Below are positions 16,965 to 24,705 of a stretch of DNA of 64,000 nt, piece by piece. Source of the stretch: Candidatus Binatia bacterium. Lineage in GTDB: Bacteria; Desulfobacterota; Binatia; UBA12015. The stretch is from the NCBI GenBank assembly GCA_036563615.1, contig DATCMB010000006.1, positions 442,149-506,148 of the forward strand, written 5' to 3'. How positions within the stretch are numbered: position 1 is the first letter of the stretch; every line of letters starts with the position of its first letter. The position numbers were made by a program, and so were the translations under genes. A model generated the notes under the pieces. It saw only the letters and a list, made by a program, of their open reading frames with translations, was not told where the DNA came from and did no database searches.

Positions 16965-19289
16965 TCAATCCAAAAGCGTCTCCACCCGGTCGAGGAACGC
17001 GCGCGACGCCGAGCCCGCGACGCCGGGAACGTCCGGGCAGGTGATCGGCGCCGGCGAGCCCGGGACGCCGAGGAACTTCACCGTCGAGTCGTTGCGCGCG
17101 AGCGGCGGCTTGGCGAGCGCGGCCGCGCACCAGGTGACGCCGCGTCCGAGCCGCAAGCGCAGCGCCATCTGTCCCTGCGGGGCGCCGGCGAGCTCGTACA
17201 GCCCGTTGCCACGTCCCTTGATCGTCACCTTGCCGCCGCCGACGACGATCTTGGTGATCGGGCCCTCCTTGCCCTTCTTGTCGACGTACTTGTAGCCGCG
17301 CGAGCTGGCGTCGCCCGTGCGCCGCCAGCGTGCCGCCGGGAGCGCGATGCGCGCGACGTCGCCGGGATCGCCGCCGACTCGGTAGACGAAGAGCTCCGCG
17401 CCCTCGACCGTCGGATCGCCGACGCTGTCGAAGTCGGGCGCGACGACGTCGCTCGGCGCCGGGCGCGAGCGGAAGACGAGCCGACGCAGGTCGGGATCGA
17501 TCGGTGGCGTCGCGTCGTCGGTGAGGCGCAGCGCGCGGGTCTGGACGCCGACCGTCGGCGCGGGCGACGGCGTGGGCTGCGGCGTCGGCTTCGGGGTCGG
17601 CTGCGCCGTCGGACCCGGCGGGCTGACGAGCGAGCGCACCTCGATCACGAGCCCGCCGGCCGGCGTGATGCGCGCGACCGGCTCGAACACCGTCCCGCAG
17701 GCCGCGGCCGCATCGCCGAGGTCGAAGCGGATCACGTTCGCGATCGGCGCGAACTTCTCTCGGACGCGGCTCTCGATCGTGCTCTCGACCCGCACCGGGC
17801 AATCCTGGCCGACGAACCCGTCGGCGCCGCTGCAGAAGATCCCCGCCAGCGCCTGGGTCGTCCACGACGCGTCGGCGTTGACGTCGAAGCTGTCGGGCAC
17901 GGTCTCGACCGTGAAGTCGATGCCGCTGCCGCTGCACGCCATCGTGAAGCGAAGCTCGAAGTCGACGTCGACTTTTGGATTGAAACCGGTGACGTCGGCT
18001 TCGAGGTCGAGATCGACGTGCACCGTCTGCGTATCGACCCGCGACACCTCGACGTAGGCGCCGCCCTCGAGGCTGCCCCACTCGAGGCTCGTGCCGCTGA
18101 TCGCGTGGCCGACGATGCCCTCGATCCGCTTCTCGAGGTCGCCGCGCGTGATCTCGAGGATGCGCACGGTCTCGCCGCGCAGCAGGCGCTGCGCCGCGTC
18201 CGCGGGAACGAGGTTCGGTCGGTAGGTGGACCACACCGGCGAGGCGCGCAGCTCCTCGTGCGTGATGCCGAGCACGTACTCGTACTTCGCGCGCTTACAC
18301 GGCGAGAAGGTCTTCTCGATCATGGTCTCGTCGTTGATCAGCAGCGCGACGCCGGCGACGCACCACTCGTCGTCGCCGCTCTTCATGATGCTGACCTCGG
18401 TGATGTCGCCCATGTCGGAGATGTGGTCGAGGTTGAGGTCGTACACCTCGACGGCGCCGCGCTCGTGATCGTCCCCCGGACGGTCGAGCTTGGTCAGGTT
18501 GCCGTACGGCTCCTCCCAGCCCGCGAGGTCTTCGTAGAGCGCGCCCATGTAGCGGCGGTTCAGCGCGACGTCGACCGCGTCGTCGGTGCCGTCGGAGCTG
18601 CCGTTGCCCGTGCGGATGACGAGCTGCGCGCGCCACACCGAGCGCGACGGCCGCTCGCGCGTGAACGAGCACACGACCGACGACATGTAGTCGGCGAACT
18701 CCGAGAAATGGTCGTGCGGCACGATCTGGTAGCAGTACAGCGTGTCGGGCTTCAGGCTGCCGTGCAGGATGCCCGGCAGCGCCTTCGTCGACCCGATCGG
18801 CGGCAGCGGATCGACGACGATCGAGCCATCGACGAACTCCTTGCAGCCGTTCGGGCTCGCCGGCAGGTCCATCACGATCTGCCCGCCGAGCTTCGCGATG
18901 TCGCCTTCGATCGGCGCCATCGGGTCGTTGGTGCGCCACAGGTGGTTGCCGGTCTCGATGCGCGAGCCGTCGCACCACTTGAACTTCATCGTTCCGGTGC
19001 CGCGCTCGAGAAGCGACAGCCCGGGGCGCGCGAGGTCGGGGATCGGCGTCGGCTGCGGTGGCGGCGGGAGCGGGCTCGGCACCGGGTTGGTTGGATCGAA
19101 GATGCCGCCGCCGCCGGGGCCGCGGCCGATCCCGCCGCCGCCCGGGAAGCGCGGGTCGTCGAGCGCGCTTGCCGTGGTCGCGAGCGCGAGTGACAAGCAT
19201 AAAACGCCGATGCTCCCCACCACGCGCTTGCGCGACGTGAGGGAAGCGGCGGCCGGGTAGCGACGAGAGCCGACGAACGACGAGCACAT
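16965..19289 (-). CDS. Large secreted protein with Gly- and Pro-rich linkers, unknown function
   Basis: This 774-residue protein has a signal peptide (VVGSIGVLCLSLALATTASA). A Gly-rich stretch and a Pro/Thr-rich linker follow, then a fibronectin-like region around residues 90-230. The middle domain (about 240-400) contains TGNGSSDGTDDAVDVALN and a run of acidic residues. A second PTPxPTP linker precedes the last 200 residues, which end in a compact module with KYVDKKGKEGPITKI, KGRGNGLYEL and TWCAA. The start at 19289 is set by AAAGGAG nine bases upstream. Several cysteines suggest disulfides. It is probably an extracellular or surface protein; no enzyme motif was found. Confidence 0.7.
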   Translation of the reverse strand: MCSSFVGSRRYPAAASLTSRKRVVGSIGVLCLSLALATTASALDDPRFPGGGGIGRGPGGGGIFDPTNPVPSPLPPPPQPTPIPDLARPGLSLLERGTGTMKFKWCDGSRIETGNHLWRTNDPMAPIEGDIAKLGGQIVMDLPASPNGCKEFVDGSIVVDPLPPIGSTKALPGILHGSLKPDTLYCYQIVPHDHFSEFADYMSSVVCSFTRERPSRSVWRAQLVIRTGNGSSDGTDDAVDVALNRRYMGALYEDLAGWEEPYGNLTKLDRPGDDHERGAVEVYDLNLDHISDMGDITEVSIMKSGDDEWCVAGVALLINDETMIEKTFSPCKRAKYEYVLGITHEELRASPVWSTYRPNLVPADAAQRLLRGETVRILEITRGDLEKRIEGIVGHAISGTSLEWGSLEGGAYVEVSRVDTQTVHVDLDLEADVTGFNPKVDVDFELRFTMACSGSGIDFTVETVPDSFDVNADASWTTQALAGIFCSGADGFVGQDCPVRVESTIESRVREKFAPIANVIRFDLGDAAAACGTVFEPVARITPAGGLVIEVRSLVSPPGPTAQPTPKPTPQPTPSPAPTVGVQTRALRLTDDATPPIDPDLRRLVFRSRPAPSDVVAPDFDSVGDPTVEGAELFVYRVGGDPGDVARIALPAARWRRTGDASSRGYKYVDKKGKEGPITKIVVGGGKVTIKGRGNGLYELAGAPQGQMALRLRLGRGVTWCAAALAKPPLARNDSTVKFLGVPGSPAPITCPDVPGVAGSASRAFLDRVETLLD

Positions 19290-19749
19290 GCTGCGTGTCT
19301 CCTTTGGGTGCTTGACGGCGGCGCTCCACGCGCCGCTCGGCAGGCGTGGAGCAACGCCGGTGCCGCGGCAAAAATGCAGTCCTGGCGCGGGATTTTGGCG
19401 AGATCGCGTGGCGCCGGCGGGGCGTCGGATCACACGGATATATCGATGCGATGGAGCCGTGGGCGGGGCGTGCTGCGTCGCGCGCACGTTGAGATCGCGG
19501 GCGATGCGCGCGGGCGGCACGCGTCCTGCGCTGCGACCGCGTAGAACCCCCCGGGTTGATCCACCGGGTCAAAGGTCTAGCGTCGGAGGTGAGTGGTCGA
19601 CGCTCGATCCCCGACATCGAGCACCCCGACCGGGCCGGCAAGCGATCCGGCCTCCCGTCTCCGGCTTCGCGCACGCGCCTCCGGCAGGAGCGTCCGCGAC
19701 GGCGTCTCGCCACTCGAGAGAATCACCCCCTCGAGAAAGGAGAACGACG
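19290..19749. promoter_or_regulatory. Divergent 460-base intergenic region
   Basis: No gene is seen between two secreted-protein genes that start outward from here. An AT-rich island GGATATATCGAT (19436-19447) stands out against the GC-rich background and may serve as a -10 element on either strand. CCCGGGTTGATCCACCGGGT (19549-19568) is an imperfect inverted repeat. Both are candidates only. Confidence 0.3.
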
Positions 19750-20379
19750 ATGGCAACGACGACGACGAGGCTGCGCATGCGCGCGCTGCTCGGCGCAGGG
19801 CTCGCGCTGCTGTTGCTCGGCGCGCCGTCCGCGCAGGCGACGCACAGGATCCCGCGCGAGGTCCGCGAGGAGCTGCGCGAGCTGCGCAGCGTGATGATGA
19901 AGTACCGCGACGTCGCCGCTGCGGAAGCCGACGGCTACGTCGCCGCGAGCCCCTGCGAGAGCGATCCCAAGTACGGCGCGATGGGCTTCCACTACGCCAA
20001 CGAGGAGCACCTGAGCGACGGCGTGCTCGATCCGTTGCGGCCGGAGATTCTCGTCTACCACGAGGGCGAGAACGGTCAGCTTCGCCTCGGCGCGATCGAG
20101 TACTTCCAGGTCGACGCCGACCAGGACCTGCACACGTTCGACGACCGACCCGAGATGTTCGGCGTGCCCTTCGACGGTCCGATGCTGGGCCACAACGAGA
20201 CCATGCCGATCCACTACGACCTGCACGTCTGGCTCTTCCGCCACAATCCGGCGGGGATCTTCGCGGCGTGGAATCCGCGCGTGCACTGTGCGGAGGAGGA
20301 TGGGGACGATGATGCGAACGCAGGCGCGGAGAAGGGCAATGCGGAAGCGAGCGCAGCCGGGGAGGATGCGCAGGGCTAG
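19750..20379 (+). CDS. Secreted protein of an uncharacterised family
   Basis: This 209-residue protein has a signal peptide (LLGAGLALLLLGAPSAQA). The mature part contains YGAMGFHYANEEHLSDGVLD, RPEILVYHEGENGQLRLGAIEYF and a cluster of His residues near LGHNETMPIHYDLHVWLF. This arrangement recurs in uncharacterised secreted proteins of several phyla, and the conserved His, Asp and Glu residues suggest metal binding. The tail is acidic and low in complexity. The ATG follows AAAGGAG at seven bases. A strong terminator lies 30 bases after the stop, so it is monocistronic. No function is known to me. Confidence 0.72.
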   Translation: MATTTTRLRMRALLGAGLALLLLGAPSAQATHRIPREVREELRELRSVMMKYRDVAAAEADGYVAASPCESDPKYGAMGFHYANEEHLSDGVLDPLRPEILVYHEGENGQLRLGAIEYFQVDADQDLHTFDDRPEMFGVPFDGPMLGHNETMPIHYDLHVWLFRHNPAGIFAAWNPRVHCAEEDGDDDANAGAEKGNAEASAAGEDAQG

Positions 20380-20409
20380 CTCTGCTCACGTTCGGCGTCC
20401 GGAGTGAAA

Positions 20410-20450
20410 GCGCGCGGCGCTGCCCCGAACGGGGTGGCGCCGCGCGCGTT
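20410..20450 (+). terminator. Rho-independent terminator
   Basis: GCGCGCGGCGC (20410-20420) pairs perfectly with GCGCCGCGCGC (20437-20447); inside it a CCCC/GGGG stem closes a GAAC tetraloop, and GTTTC follows. It ends the transcript of the secreted protein at 19750-20379. The rest of the gap, 20451-20689, shows no gene; a promoter for the next lipoprotein should lie there, but no clear boxes were found. Confidence 0.8.
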
Positions 20451-20689
20451 TCGAGGCGGTCTCGAGCGCGTGAGATCGACGGCGTGCTGCGTCATCGAGC
20501 GAGGAGGCGGTGCCGGGACCTGCGCTGCGCTTGCGTCCGACACGTCCGGCATGCCACTGCACGCGGCGTCTGCCGGCGTCGCTCGATGACGTCGGGGGAC
20601 GTGGACGTGGCGTCCATTCGATCCTCGTTCACGGACACTTCATCCACGCGCGCCGCCAGGCGTGCTCTTCGACGGAAATCAGGAGACCC

Positions 20690-21442
20690 ATGCTTCGCTC
20701 GCTTCGCCAGATTCGCTCATCGCTGCCACGCAGCTCGTCCTTCGCGTCGCTCGCGCTCGCGGCGCTGCTCGTCGCCGGCTGCGGCGACTCGAGCGAGCCC
20801 GCCACCGCGACGGTGAGCGGCGACGCCATCCCGTTCAACGCCCAGGACCGCCGCGTCGAGGGCGCGACGGTCTGGATCCTCGAGTTCCCCGAGAAGCGGA
20901 TGGTGACCGGCCCCGACGGCCACTTCTCGTTCGACGGCATCCCGGTCGGCAGCGAGGTGTCGCTGGTGATGGAGCACCCCGACTACCACCTCATCCAGAC
21001 CGGCACGCACGTCGTGCCGCCCGAGGGCCTCGAGCGCATCACCTTCCAGGCCGTGCGCCACGACGTCTACGCCGCGATGGCCGCGATCCTCGGCATCGTC
21101 CCCGACGAGGAGAACCGCTGCCAGATGCCGACCACGGTCACGCGCATCGGCAAGTCGCTCTACGACCCCGGCGCGCACGGCGAGGACGGCGCGACCGTGA
21201 CCATCGAGCCGCCGCTCCCGCCCGAGCACGGCCCGATCTACTTCAACTCGAGCGTGATCCCCGACCGCAGCCTGAGCGAGACCAGCGACGACGGCGGCGT
21301 GGTCTTCATCCAGGTGCCGCCCGGAGAGTACGTCATGACGGCGCACAAGCCGGGCGCGACGTTCCGGCAGGTGAAGTTCAAGTGCCGGCCGGGGGTGCTG
21401 GTGAACGCGTCGCCGCCGTGGGGGTTGCAGAGGGTGGAGTGA
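20690..21442 (+). CDS. Lipoprotein with carboxypeptidase-regulatory-like domain
   Basis: This 250-residue lipoprotein has its signal peptide ending in the lipobox LVAGC, and the Asp/Ser residues after Cys favour membrane anchoring. The mature part begins with a beta-sandwich resembling carboxypeptidase-regulatory/SdrD-B-type domains (VEGATVWILEF, TGPDGHFSFDGIPVG). The C-terminal part repeats the theme (GGVVFIQVPPGEYVMTAHKPG). HPDYHLIQTGTHVVPP and a later CQMP segment could bind metal or haem, but this is speculative. The ATG has AGGAG four bases upstream. It seems to be transcribed alone. Confidence 0.75.
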   Translation: MLRSLRQIRSSLPRSSSFASLALAALLVAGCGDSSEPATATVSGDAIPFNAQDRRVEGATVWILEFPEKRMVTGPDGHFSFDGIPVGSEVSLVMEHPDYHLIQTGTHVVPPEGLERITFQAVRHDVYAAMAAILGIVPDEENRCQMPTTVTRIGKSLYDPGAHGEDGATVTIEPPLPPEHGPIYFNSSVIPDRSLSETSDDGGVVFIQVPPGEYVMTAHKPGATFRQVKFKCRPGVLVNASPPWGLQRVE

Positions 21443-21552
21443 TCGGTGGGCGTCGAGGAACGCTCGCTCCTTCTTTCTTGATGCTTGATGATGGTGCTCC
21501 GTAGGTCGCTCGCGGCGCCGTAGAGCAACAGCGAAGGAATCGACCAAAGCGT

Positions 21553-21592
21553 GCAGTGCTGCCCGTGCGGGGGGCGGCGCTGCGCGCTTTTT
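21553..21592 (+). terminator. Rho-independent terminator with T-run
   Basis: A 12-bp stem with two G-T wobbles (21553-21564 with 21572-21583) is followed by GCGCTTTTT. It lies 110 bases after the lipoprotein stop, the nearest plus-strand gene. The rest of 21443-21697 shows no gene. Confidence 0.65.
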
Positions 21593-21697
21593 CTCTACTG
21601 GTGCGCGCGCGATCTGCGGTCCAGCGTCCGCGGGGACTGAACTCGGAGCTCCGTCGTTTGGCGTCTGCGGCGGAGCGGCGCGCGACGGGAGCGTCTC

Positions 21698-22093
21698 TTA
21701 CCGTAGTTGGTGGGCGATCCGCGCGGGGAGGCGCGCCCACGTCACGGCGCCTGAGGGGTTGGCGAAGCGAACGGGGCGGCGGAGGCGGCGGACGTCGCGG
21801 AGGACCCATGCGTAGACGCGGCCCTCGCGACACTGTCGGCGCCACCAAGTGACATCCTCCAAGATCTCAGCACGGTTCCCCATCCGTCGCGCGTTCTTCA
21901 GAACGTCCTCGATGGAGAGCGGTCCCTTGACGTCGTGTAGGGTGCACGTGCCGACGATGGCGTTCGCACCCTTTTCGGAGAGCGCAATCCGGCCGCGAAT
22001 CCGAGTGGGTCTTGTTCGAATCTCCCAATCTTTGGTCCCGCTGAAGATCATCTCCAGCGCGTCAGCTCGAATGATCAGTGTCCGCTCGATCAT
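21698..22093 (-). CDS. ASCH-domain protein
   Basis: This 131-residue protein has a PUA-like ASCH fold. The opening TLIIRADALEMIFSGTKDWE, continuing with IR, is the family signature of a beta strand, then LILSGxKxWEIR. GTCTLHDVKGPLS and a later VYAWVLRDVRRL complete the small barrel. ASCH proteins bind RNA or modified nucleotides; bacterial members include an N4-acetylcytidine amidohydrolase, though the catalytic set cannot be confirmed here. GGAG lies seven bases before the ATG. GC content is lower than in its surroundings and the neighbouring gene is decayed, so it may belong to a small acquired segment. Confidence 0.78.
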   Translation of the reverse strand: MIERTLIIRADALEMIFSGTKDWEIRTRPTRIRGRIALSEKGANAIVGTCTLHDVKGPLSIEDVLKNARRMGNRAEILEDVTWWRRQCREGRVYAWVLRDVRRLRRPVRFANPSGAVTWARLPARIAHQLR

Positions 22094-22453
22094 GTCCGGT
22101 CTCCGGCGTCGGTTCTCTCGGTCGTCGTGCGTCGGTGGCGCCGCAGCGCTGTGCGCACCAGCGCGCTGCGTGCTCAGAGGTCGTACGAAGAGCCGAATGT
22201 CAACTCATCCACCCGCCGGACTTTTGTAGGGATGCGTTGGTAATCACGCGCGCATCGCTCAGCAAGTGGTGGAGGCACGAATGTACCCGCCGACGCTTTG
22301 GGCACTAGAGCTCGACGAGAACGCCGCTGTGATCGCTCAACCTCACGCCGTCGCTGCCGAACCTCTCCCACGCGTCCACTCGCACGACTCGCGAGGCGAG
22401 GTGTGGCTCCATCAAGCTCTCAGCCGGACGTCAAGTATCCAGCGAACGGCCGC
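22094..22453. other. Lower-GC intergenic stretch, no supported gene
   Basis: The stretch has visibly lower GC than the genome around it. A 65-codon minus-strand frame (22174-22371) has no recognisable features or ribosome binding site and is not called, although it could be a remnant. A 12-base copy of the tRNA-Thr 3' region lies at 22209-22220. Confidence 0.4.
22209..22220 (+). repeat. 12-bp direct repeat matching the tRNA-Thr 3' end (att-like, distal copy)
   Basis: CCACCCGCCGGA occurs here and again at 23045-23056, inside the acceptor and T-arm part of the tRNA-Thr gene, in the same orientation. Together the copies bracket the decayed gene at 22454-22918. Integration at the 3' end of a tRNA leaves just such a repeat, but 12 bases is short and no integrase is present. 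Confidence 0.35.
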
Positions 22454-22918
22454 CTACGATGGTCGCCATCGCAGTGATCGAGCCAAGCCCGTCAGGGAGA
22501 GTTCGCGTCGCGGGAACTTCGTTCTCGCTGCTTCATGGAGCTTCTCGACGAATTTCTTGACGTCCTCGAGCGCACGATCAGCCCACTCGGAGGATGCGAT
22601 CCTCGAGATCTCCGATCGTACACAGCCGAGCGAGGTGCTCGAGCTTGGCGAACGCACCACCGTTCCGAAACAGAGTGCGTTCGCTCGCCCAGTCCTTCGG
22701 GGCGACGTTCTGTCCCAGGTAGTTGGCGTACGCCTCGACGGCGAAGTGCGCGAACAGCAGTGTCGCTAGGTGCAGGTGCTGTCGGCCGGACGTTCCGTCG
22801 CGTCGTAGTTGCTGGTAGTGCCGCGCGGCAGTCCAGAGCTCAACGTGGGTGTAGAACGTCGAAGCGGATGTGGGCTCGAGCAGCCTTTTGCCGACGCCGC
22901 CGAGTGGGAGTCGCCCAT
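22454..22918 (-). pseudogene. Decayed gene with two frameshifts, helical (possibly HEPN-like) protein
   Basis: Read on the minus strand from the ATG at 22918, a plausible protein continues only if two frame changes are allowed. The first shift lies near the GCAAAAGG run at about 22887. The second frame then reads FYTHVELWTAARHYQQLRRD, LLFAHFAVEAYANYLGQNVA and KLEHLARLCTIGDLEDR. The second shift is near 22580, after which EWADRALEDVKKFVEKLHEA leads to a stop at 22454. All three parts are amphipathic helices with a natural composition, and no intact start-to-stop frame exists. The helix pattern is reminiscent of HEPN-type proteins, but I do not recognise a family. GC is lower than in the neighbours. 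Confidence 0.55.
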
Positions 22919-23042
22919 CATCGCCGTCGGCCGTTCGTCACGTTGGGCATCGCGCGCGCGGACGTGCGCGATGTCGACACCTCTCGGGAATGGGCGCGCT
23001 TCAGTGGCGTCGGTTTTCGGACCCGGGGGCCGAGACGATGAC

Positions 23043-23115
<73 letters not shown>

Positions 23116-23392
23116 CAACGCCGCACCGGTAACCCACGCGACGTCGCGCTTGGCGCCCGGTGTCGACCCGCCTTGGGTACCGAAGCGACGCCGGCTCGGC
23201 AACTCCTGGGCAACCGGTGGCGGCGCCCAGGGCGGGCGGGCTGCTGAAGCCGGGCGAGCGGCGGCTCCCACCGGGACGGGCACGACCGCGCACGACCCGT
23301 GACCCGGCGGCCCGATCCTTGGCCAACGCCACCCCTCGCTGTATTCCACCGCCCGGAGCTCGCGCACCGCGCGAGCGGGGAGGTGGTGTGTG

Positions 23393-23824
23393 ATGCAAGC
23401 TCGTCGTTCTCCAGGATGGCGCGCCTCGGCCATGGGGGCGCTGGCGCTTCTCGCCGTGCTCGCCACGGCGTGCTCGAGCGTGCAGACGCGCTCGATCCAC
23501 TTCGTCGGCCGCCCGGAGTTCCCGCCGACCGACCCGGCGACCGTCGAGATCCTGTCGCGTCCGCCCGAGCGGCCGCACTGGGTGCTGGGGCAGATCATCG
23601 CCGAGCCGCAGGGCAACCCGGGCGACGCGGCCATCGAGGAGAAGCTGCGCGAGGACGCGGCGGCGATGGGCGGCAACGCGGTGGTGATCGTCCACGACGG
23701 CCTGCGCCGCGTCGGCGCGGTGTGGCAGGGCGGACCGTGGTGGGGCGGCGGCACGATCCACCCGGTCATGGGCCAGGTGATCTCGGCGATCGTCGTCCGC
23801 TTCAAGCCCGAGGGCGAGCCTTGA
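23393..23824 (+). CDS. Small outer-membrane-type lipoprotein
   Basis: This 143-residue lipoprotein has a signal peptide with lipobox LATACS. The mature part contains HWVLGQIIAEPQGNPGDAAI and EKLREDAAAMGGNAVVIV, which resembles small lipoproteins of the YajQ/DUF4156-like group with a beta-alpha-beta core, and a Gly/Trp-rich loop (GGPWWGGGT) before the last strand. The start at the ATG 23393 is preceded by a purine-rich GGGGAGG. It is followed at once by a hairpin and a convergent gene. The function is unknown. Confidence 0.75.
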   Translation: MQARRSPGWRASAMGALALLAVLATACSSVQTRSIHFVGRPEFPPTDPATVEILSRPPERPHWVLGQIIAEPQGNPGDAAIEEKLREDAAAMGGNAVVIVHDGLRRVGAVWQGGPWWGGGTIHPVMGQVISAIVVRFKPEGEP

Positions 23825-23826
23825 TC

Positions 23827-23854
23827 TGACGGCGACCCGCGCGGGTCGGCGTCA
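23827..23854. terminator. Bidirectional hairpin overlapping a stop codon
   Basis: A 13-bp stem with one mismatch and a two-base loop is centred at 23840. It sits between the lipoprotein stop (23824) and the convergent kinase-like gene, whose TGA (23852-23854) is part of the hairpin arm. Confidence 0.6.
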
Positions 23855-24700
23855 CACCGCGATCCCGAACGCCCCGCACGTCGCCCACGCGCCGAACGCG
23901 ACCCCGAGCGGGATCGTGATGTTGTCGTCGATCCGCACCGGCAGCGCGTCGACCAGCATGCCGAGCGCGGCGACCACGAAGCTCGCCTCGAGCCGCGTCG
24001 AGAGGGTGACCGGCACGGCGGCGCCCCACGCGAGCACGGCAGCCGACACCGCGAAGGTCGCCGCGAAGAACGCGAGCGAGCCCTCGAGCGTCTTGCGTCC
24101 GATCAGGCGGTGGCGCCCGAAGCGGATGCCGACCACCGCGGACAGCGGGTCGGCGATCGCGAGCGTGTAGATCGCGATCAGCGCGATGGGCTTGGGGAAC
24201 GTCAGGATCGTGAGCAGGATCGCGATCGCATAGGGCGTCATCGCGGCCTCGCGCGCCTGCTCCTCGGCGCGCAGCAGCGTCCGGTTGATCCACGGCACGC
24301 GCGCCGCGAGCTCGGGGTAGTGGATGCGCACGCGATCGACGATGTAGACCAGGCACGCGACCACGCCGAAGAGCTGCACGAGCTGCTCGCGCGTCAAGAG
24401 CAACGCGTACGCGGTCGCGATGACGACGCCGTTCGCGAGGTGGAAGAGGCGCCTGCCGGGCTGAAAGTGCGAGCGCGTCGCGCCCGGCGCGGCGTCGGCG
24501 CTCGCTCCGTCCTTCGCGCTGGGCGCGGCGCTCGCGCTCGCACCGCCATCGGCGCCGCCGCTCGCATCGCCACCAGCGCCGGGATCACGCCCGGCGCTCG
24601 AATCGACGCCGACGCTGCCAACGCCCGCATCGGCACCGGCTCCGCCCACCGACGCCACGTCGCGCTCGCCCGAGTCCGCCTGCGTCTCCCTCTCGCTCAC
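23852..24700 (-). CDS. Integral membrane polyprenol/phytol/diacylglycerol kinase-like protein
   Basis: In this 282-residue protein the first 80 residues are low-complexity Ala, Gly, Asp and Ser. About seven or eight membrane helices follow. GRRLFHLANGVVI, ADPLSAVVGIRFGRH with GRKTLEGSLAFF, and DNITIPLGVAF are hallmarks of the SEC59/VTE5 CTP-dependent lipid-alcohol kinase family. It should phosphorylate a polyprenol, phytol or related lipid alcohol at the membrane. The GTG at 24700 lies five bases after the stop of the upstream gene with GAGG before it, so the two are cotranscribed. The long disordered N-terminus is unusual for the family. Confidence 0.78.
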   Translation of the reverse strand: MSERETQADSGERDVASVGGAGADAGVGSVGVDSSAGRDPGAGGDASGGADGGASASAAPSAKDGASADAAPGATRSHFQPGRRLFHLANGVVIATAYALLLTREQLVQLFGVVACLVYIVDRVRIHYPELAARVPWINRTLLRAEEQAREAAMTPYAIAILLTILTFPKPIALIAIYTLAIADPLSAVVGIRFGRHRLIGRKTLEGSLAFFAATFAVSAAVLAWGAAVPVTLSTRLEASFVVAALGMLVDALPVRIDDNITIPLGVAFGAWATCGAFGIAV

Positions 24701-24705
24701 CCGCC

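Noticed and set aside
22174..22371. 65-codon minus-strand frame as a gene
   Set aside because: There is no ribosome binding site, no recognisable features and low-complexity Arg runs; it could be a remnant but cannot be supported.
24500..24660. Low-complexity Ala/Gly/Asp stretch as a repeat element
   Set aside because: It is irregular, in frame and part of the kinase-like protein N-terminus.
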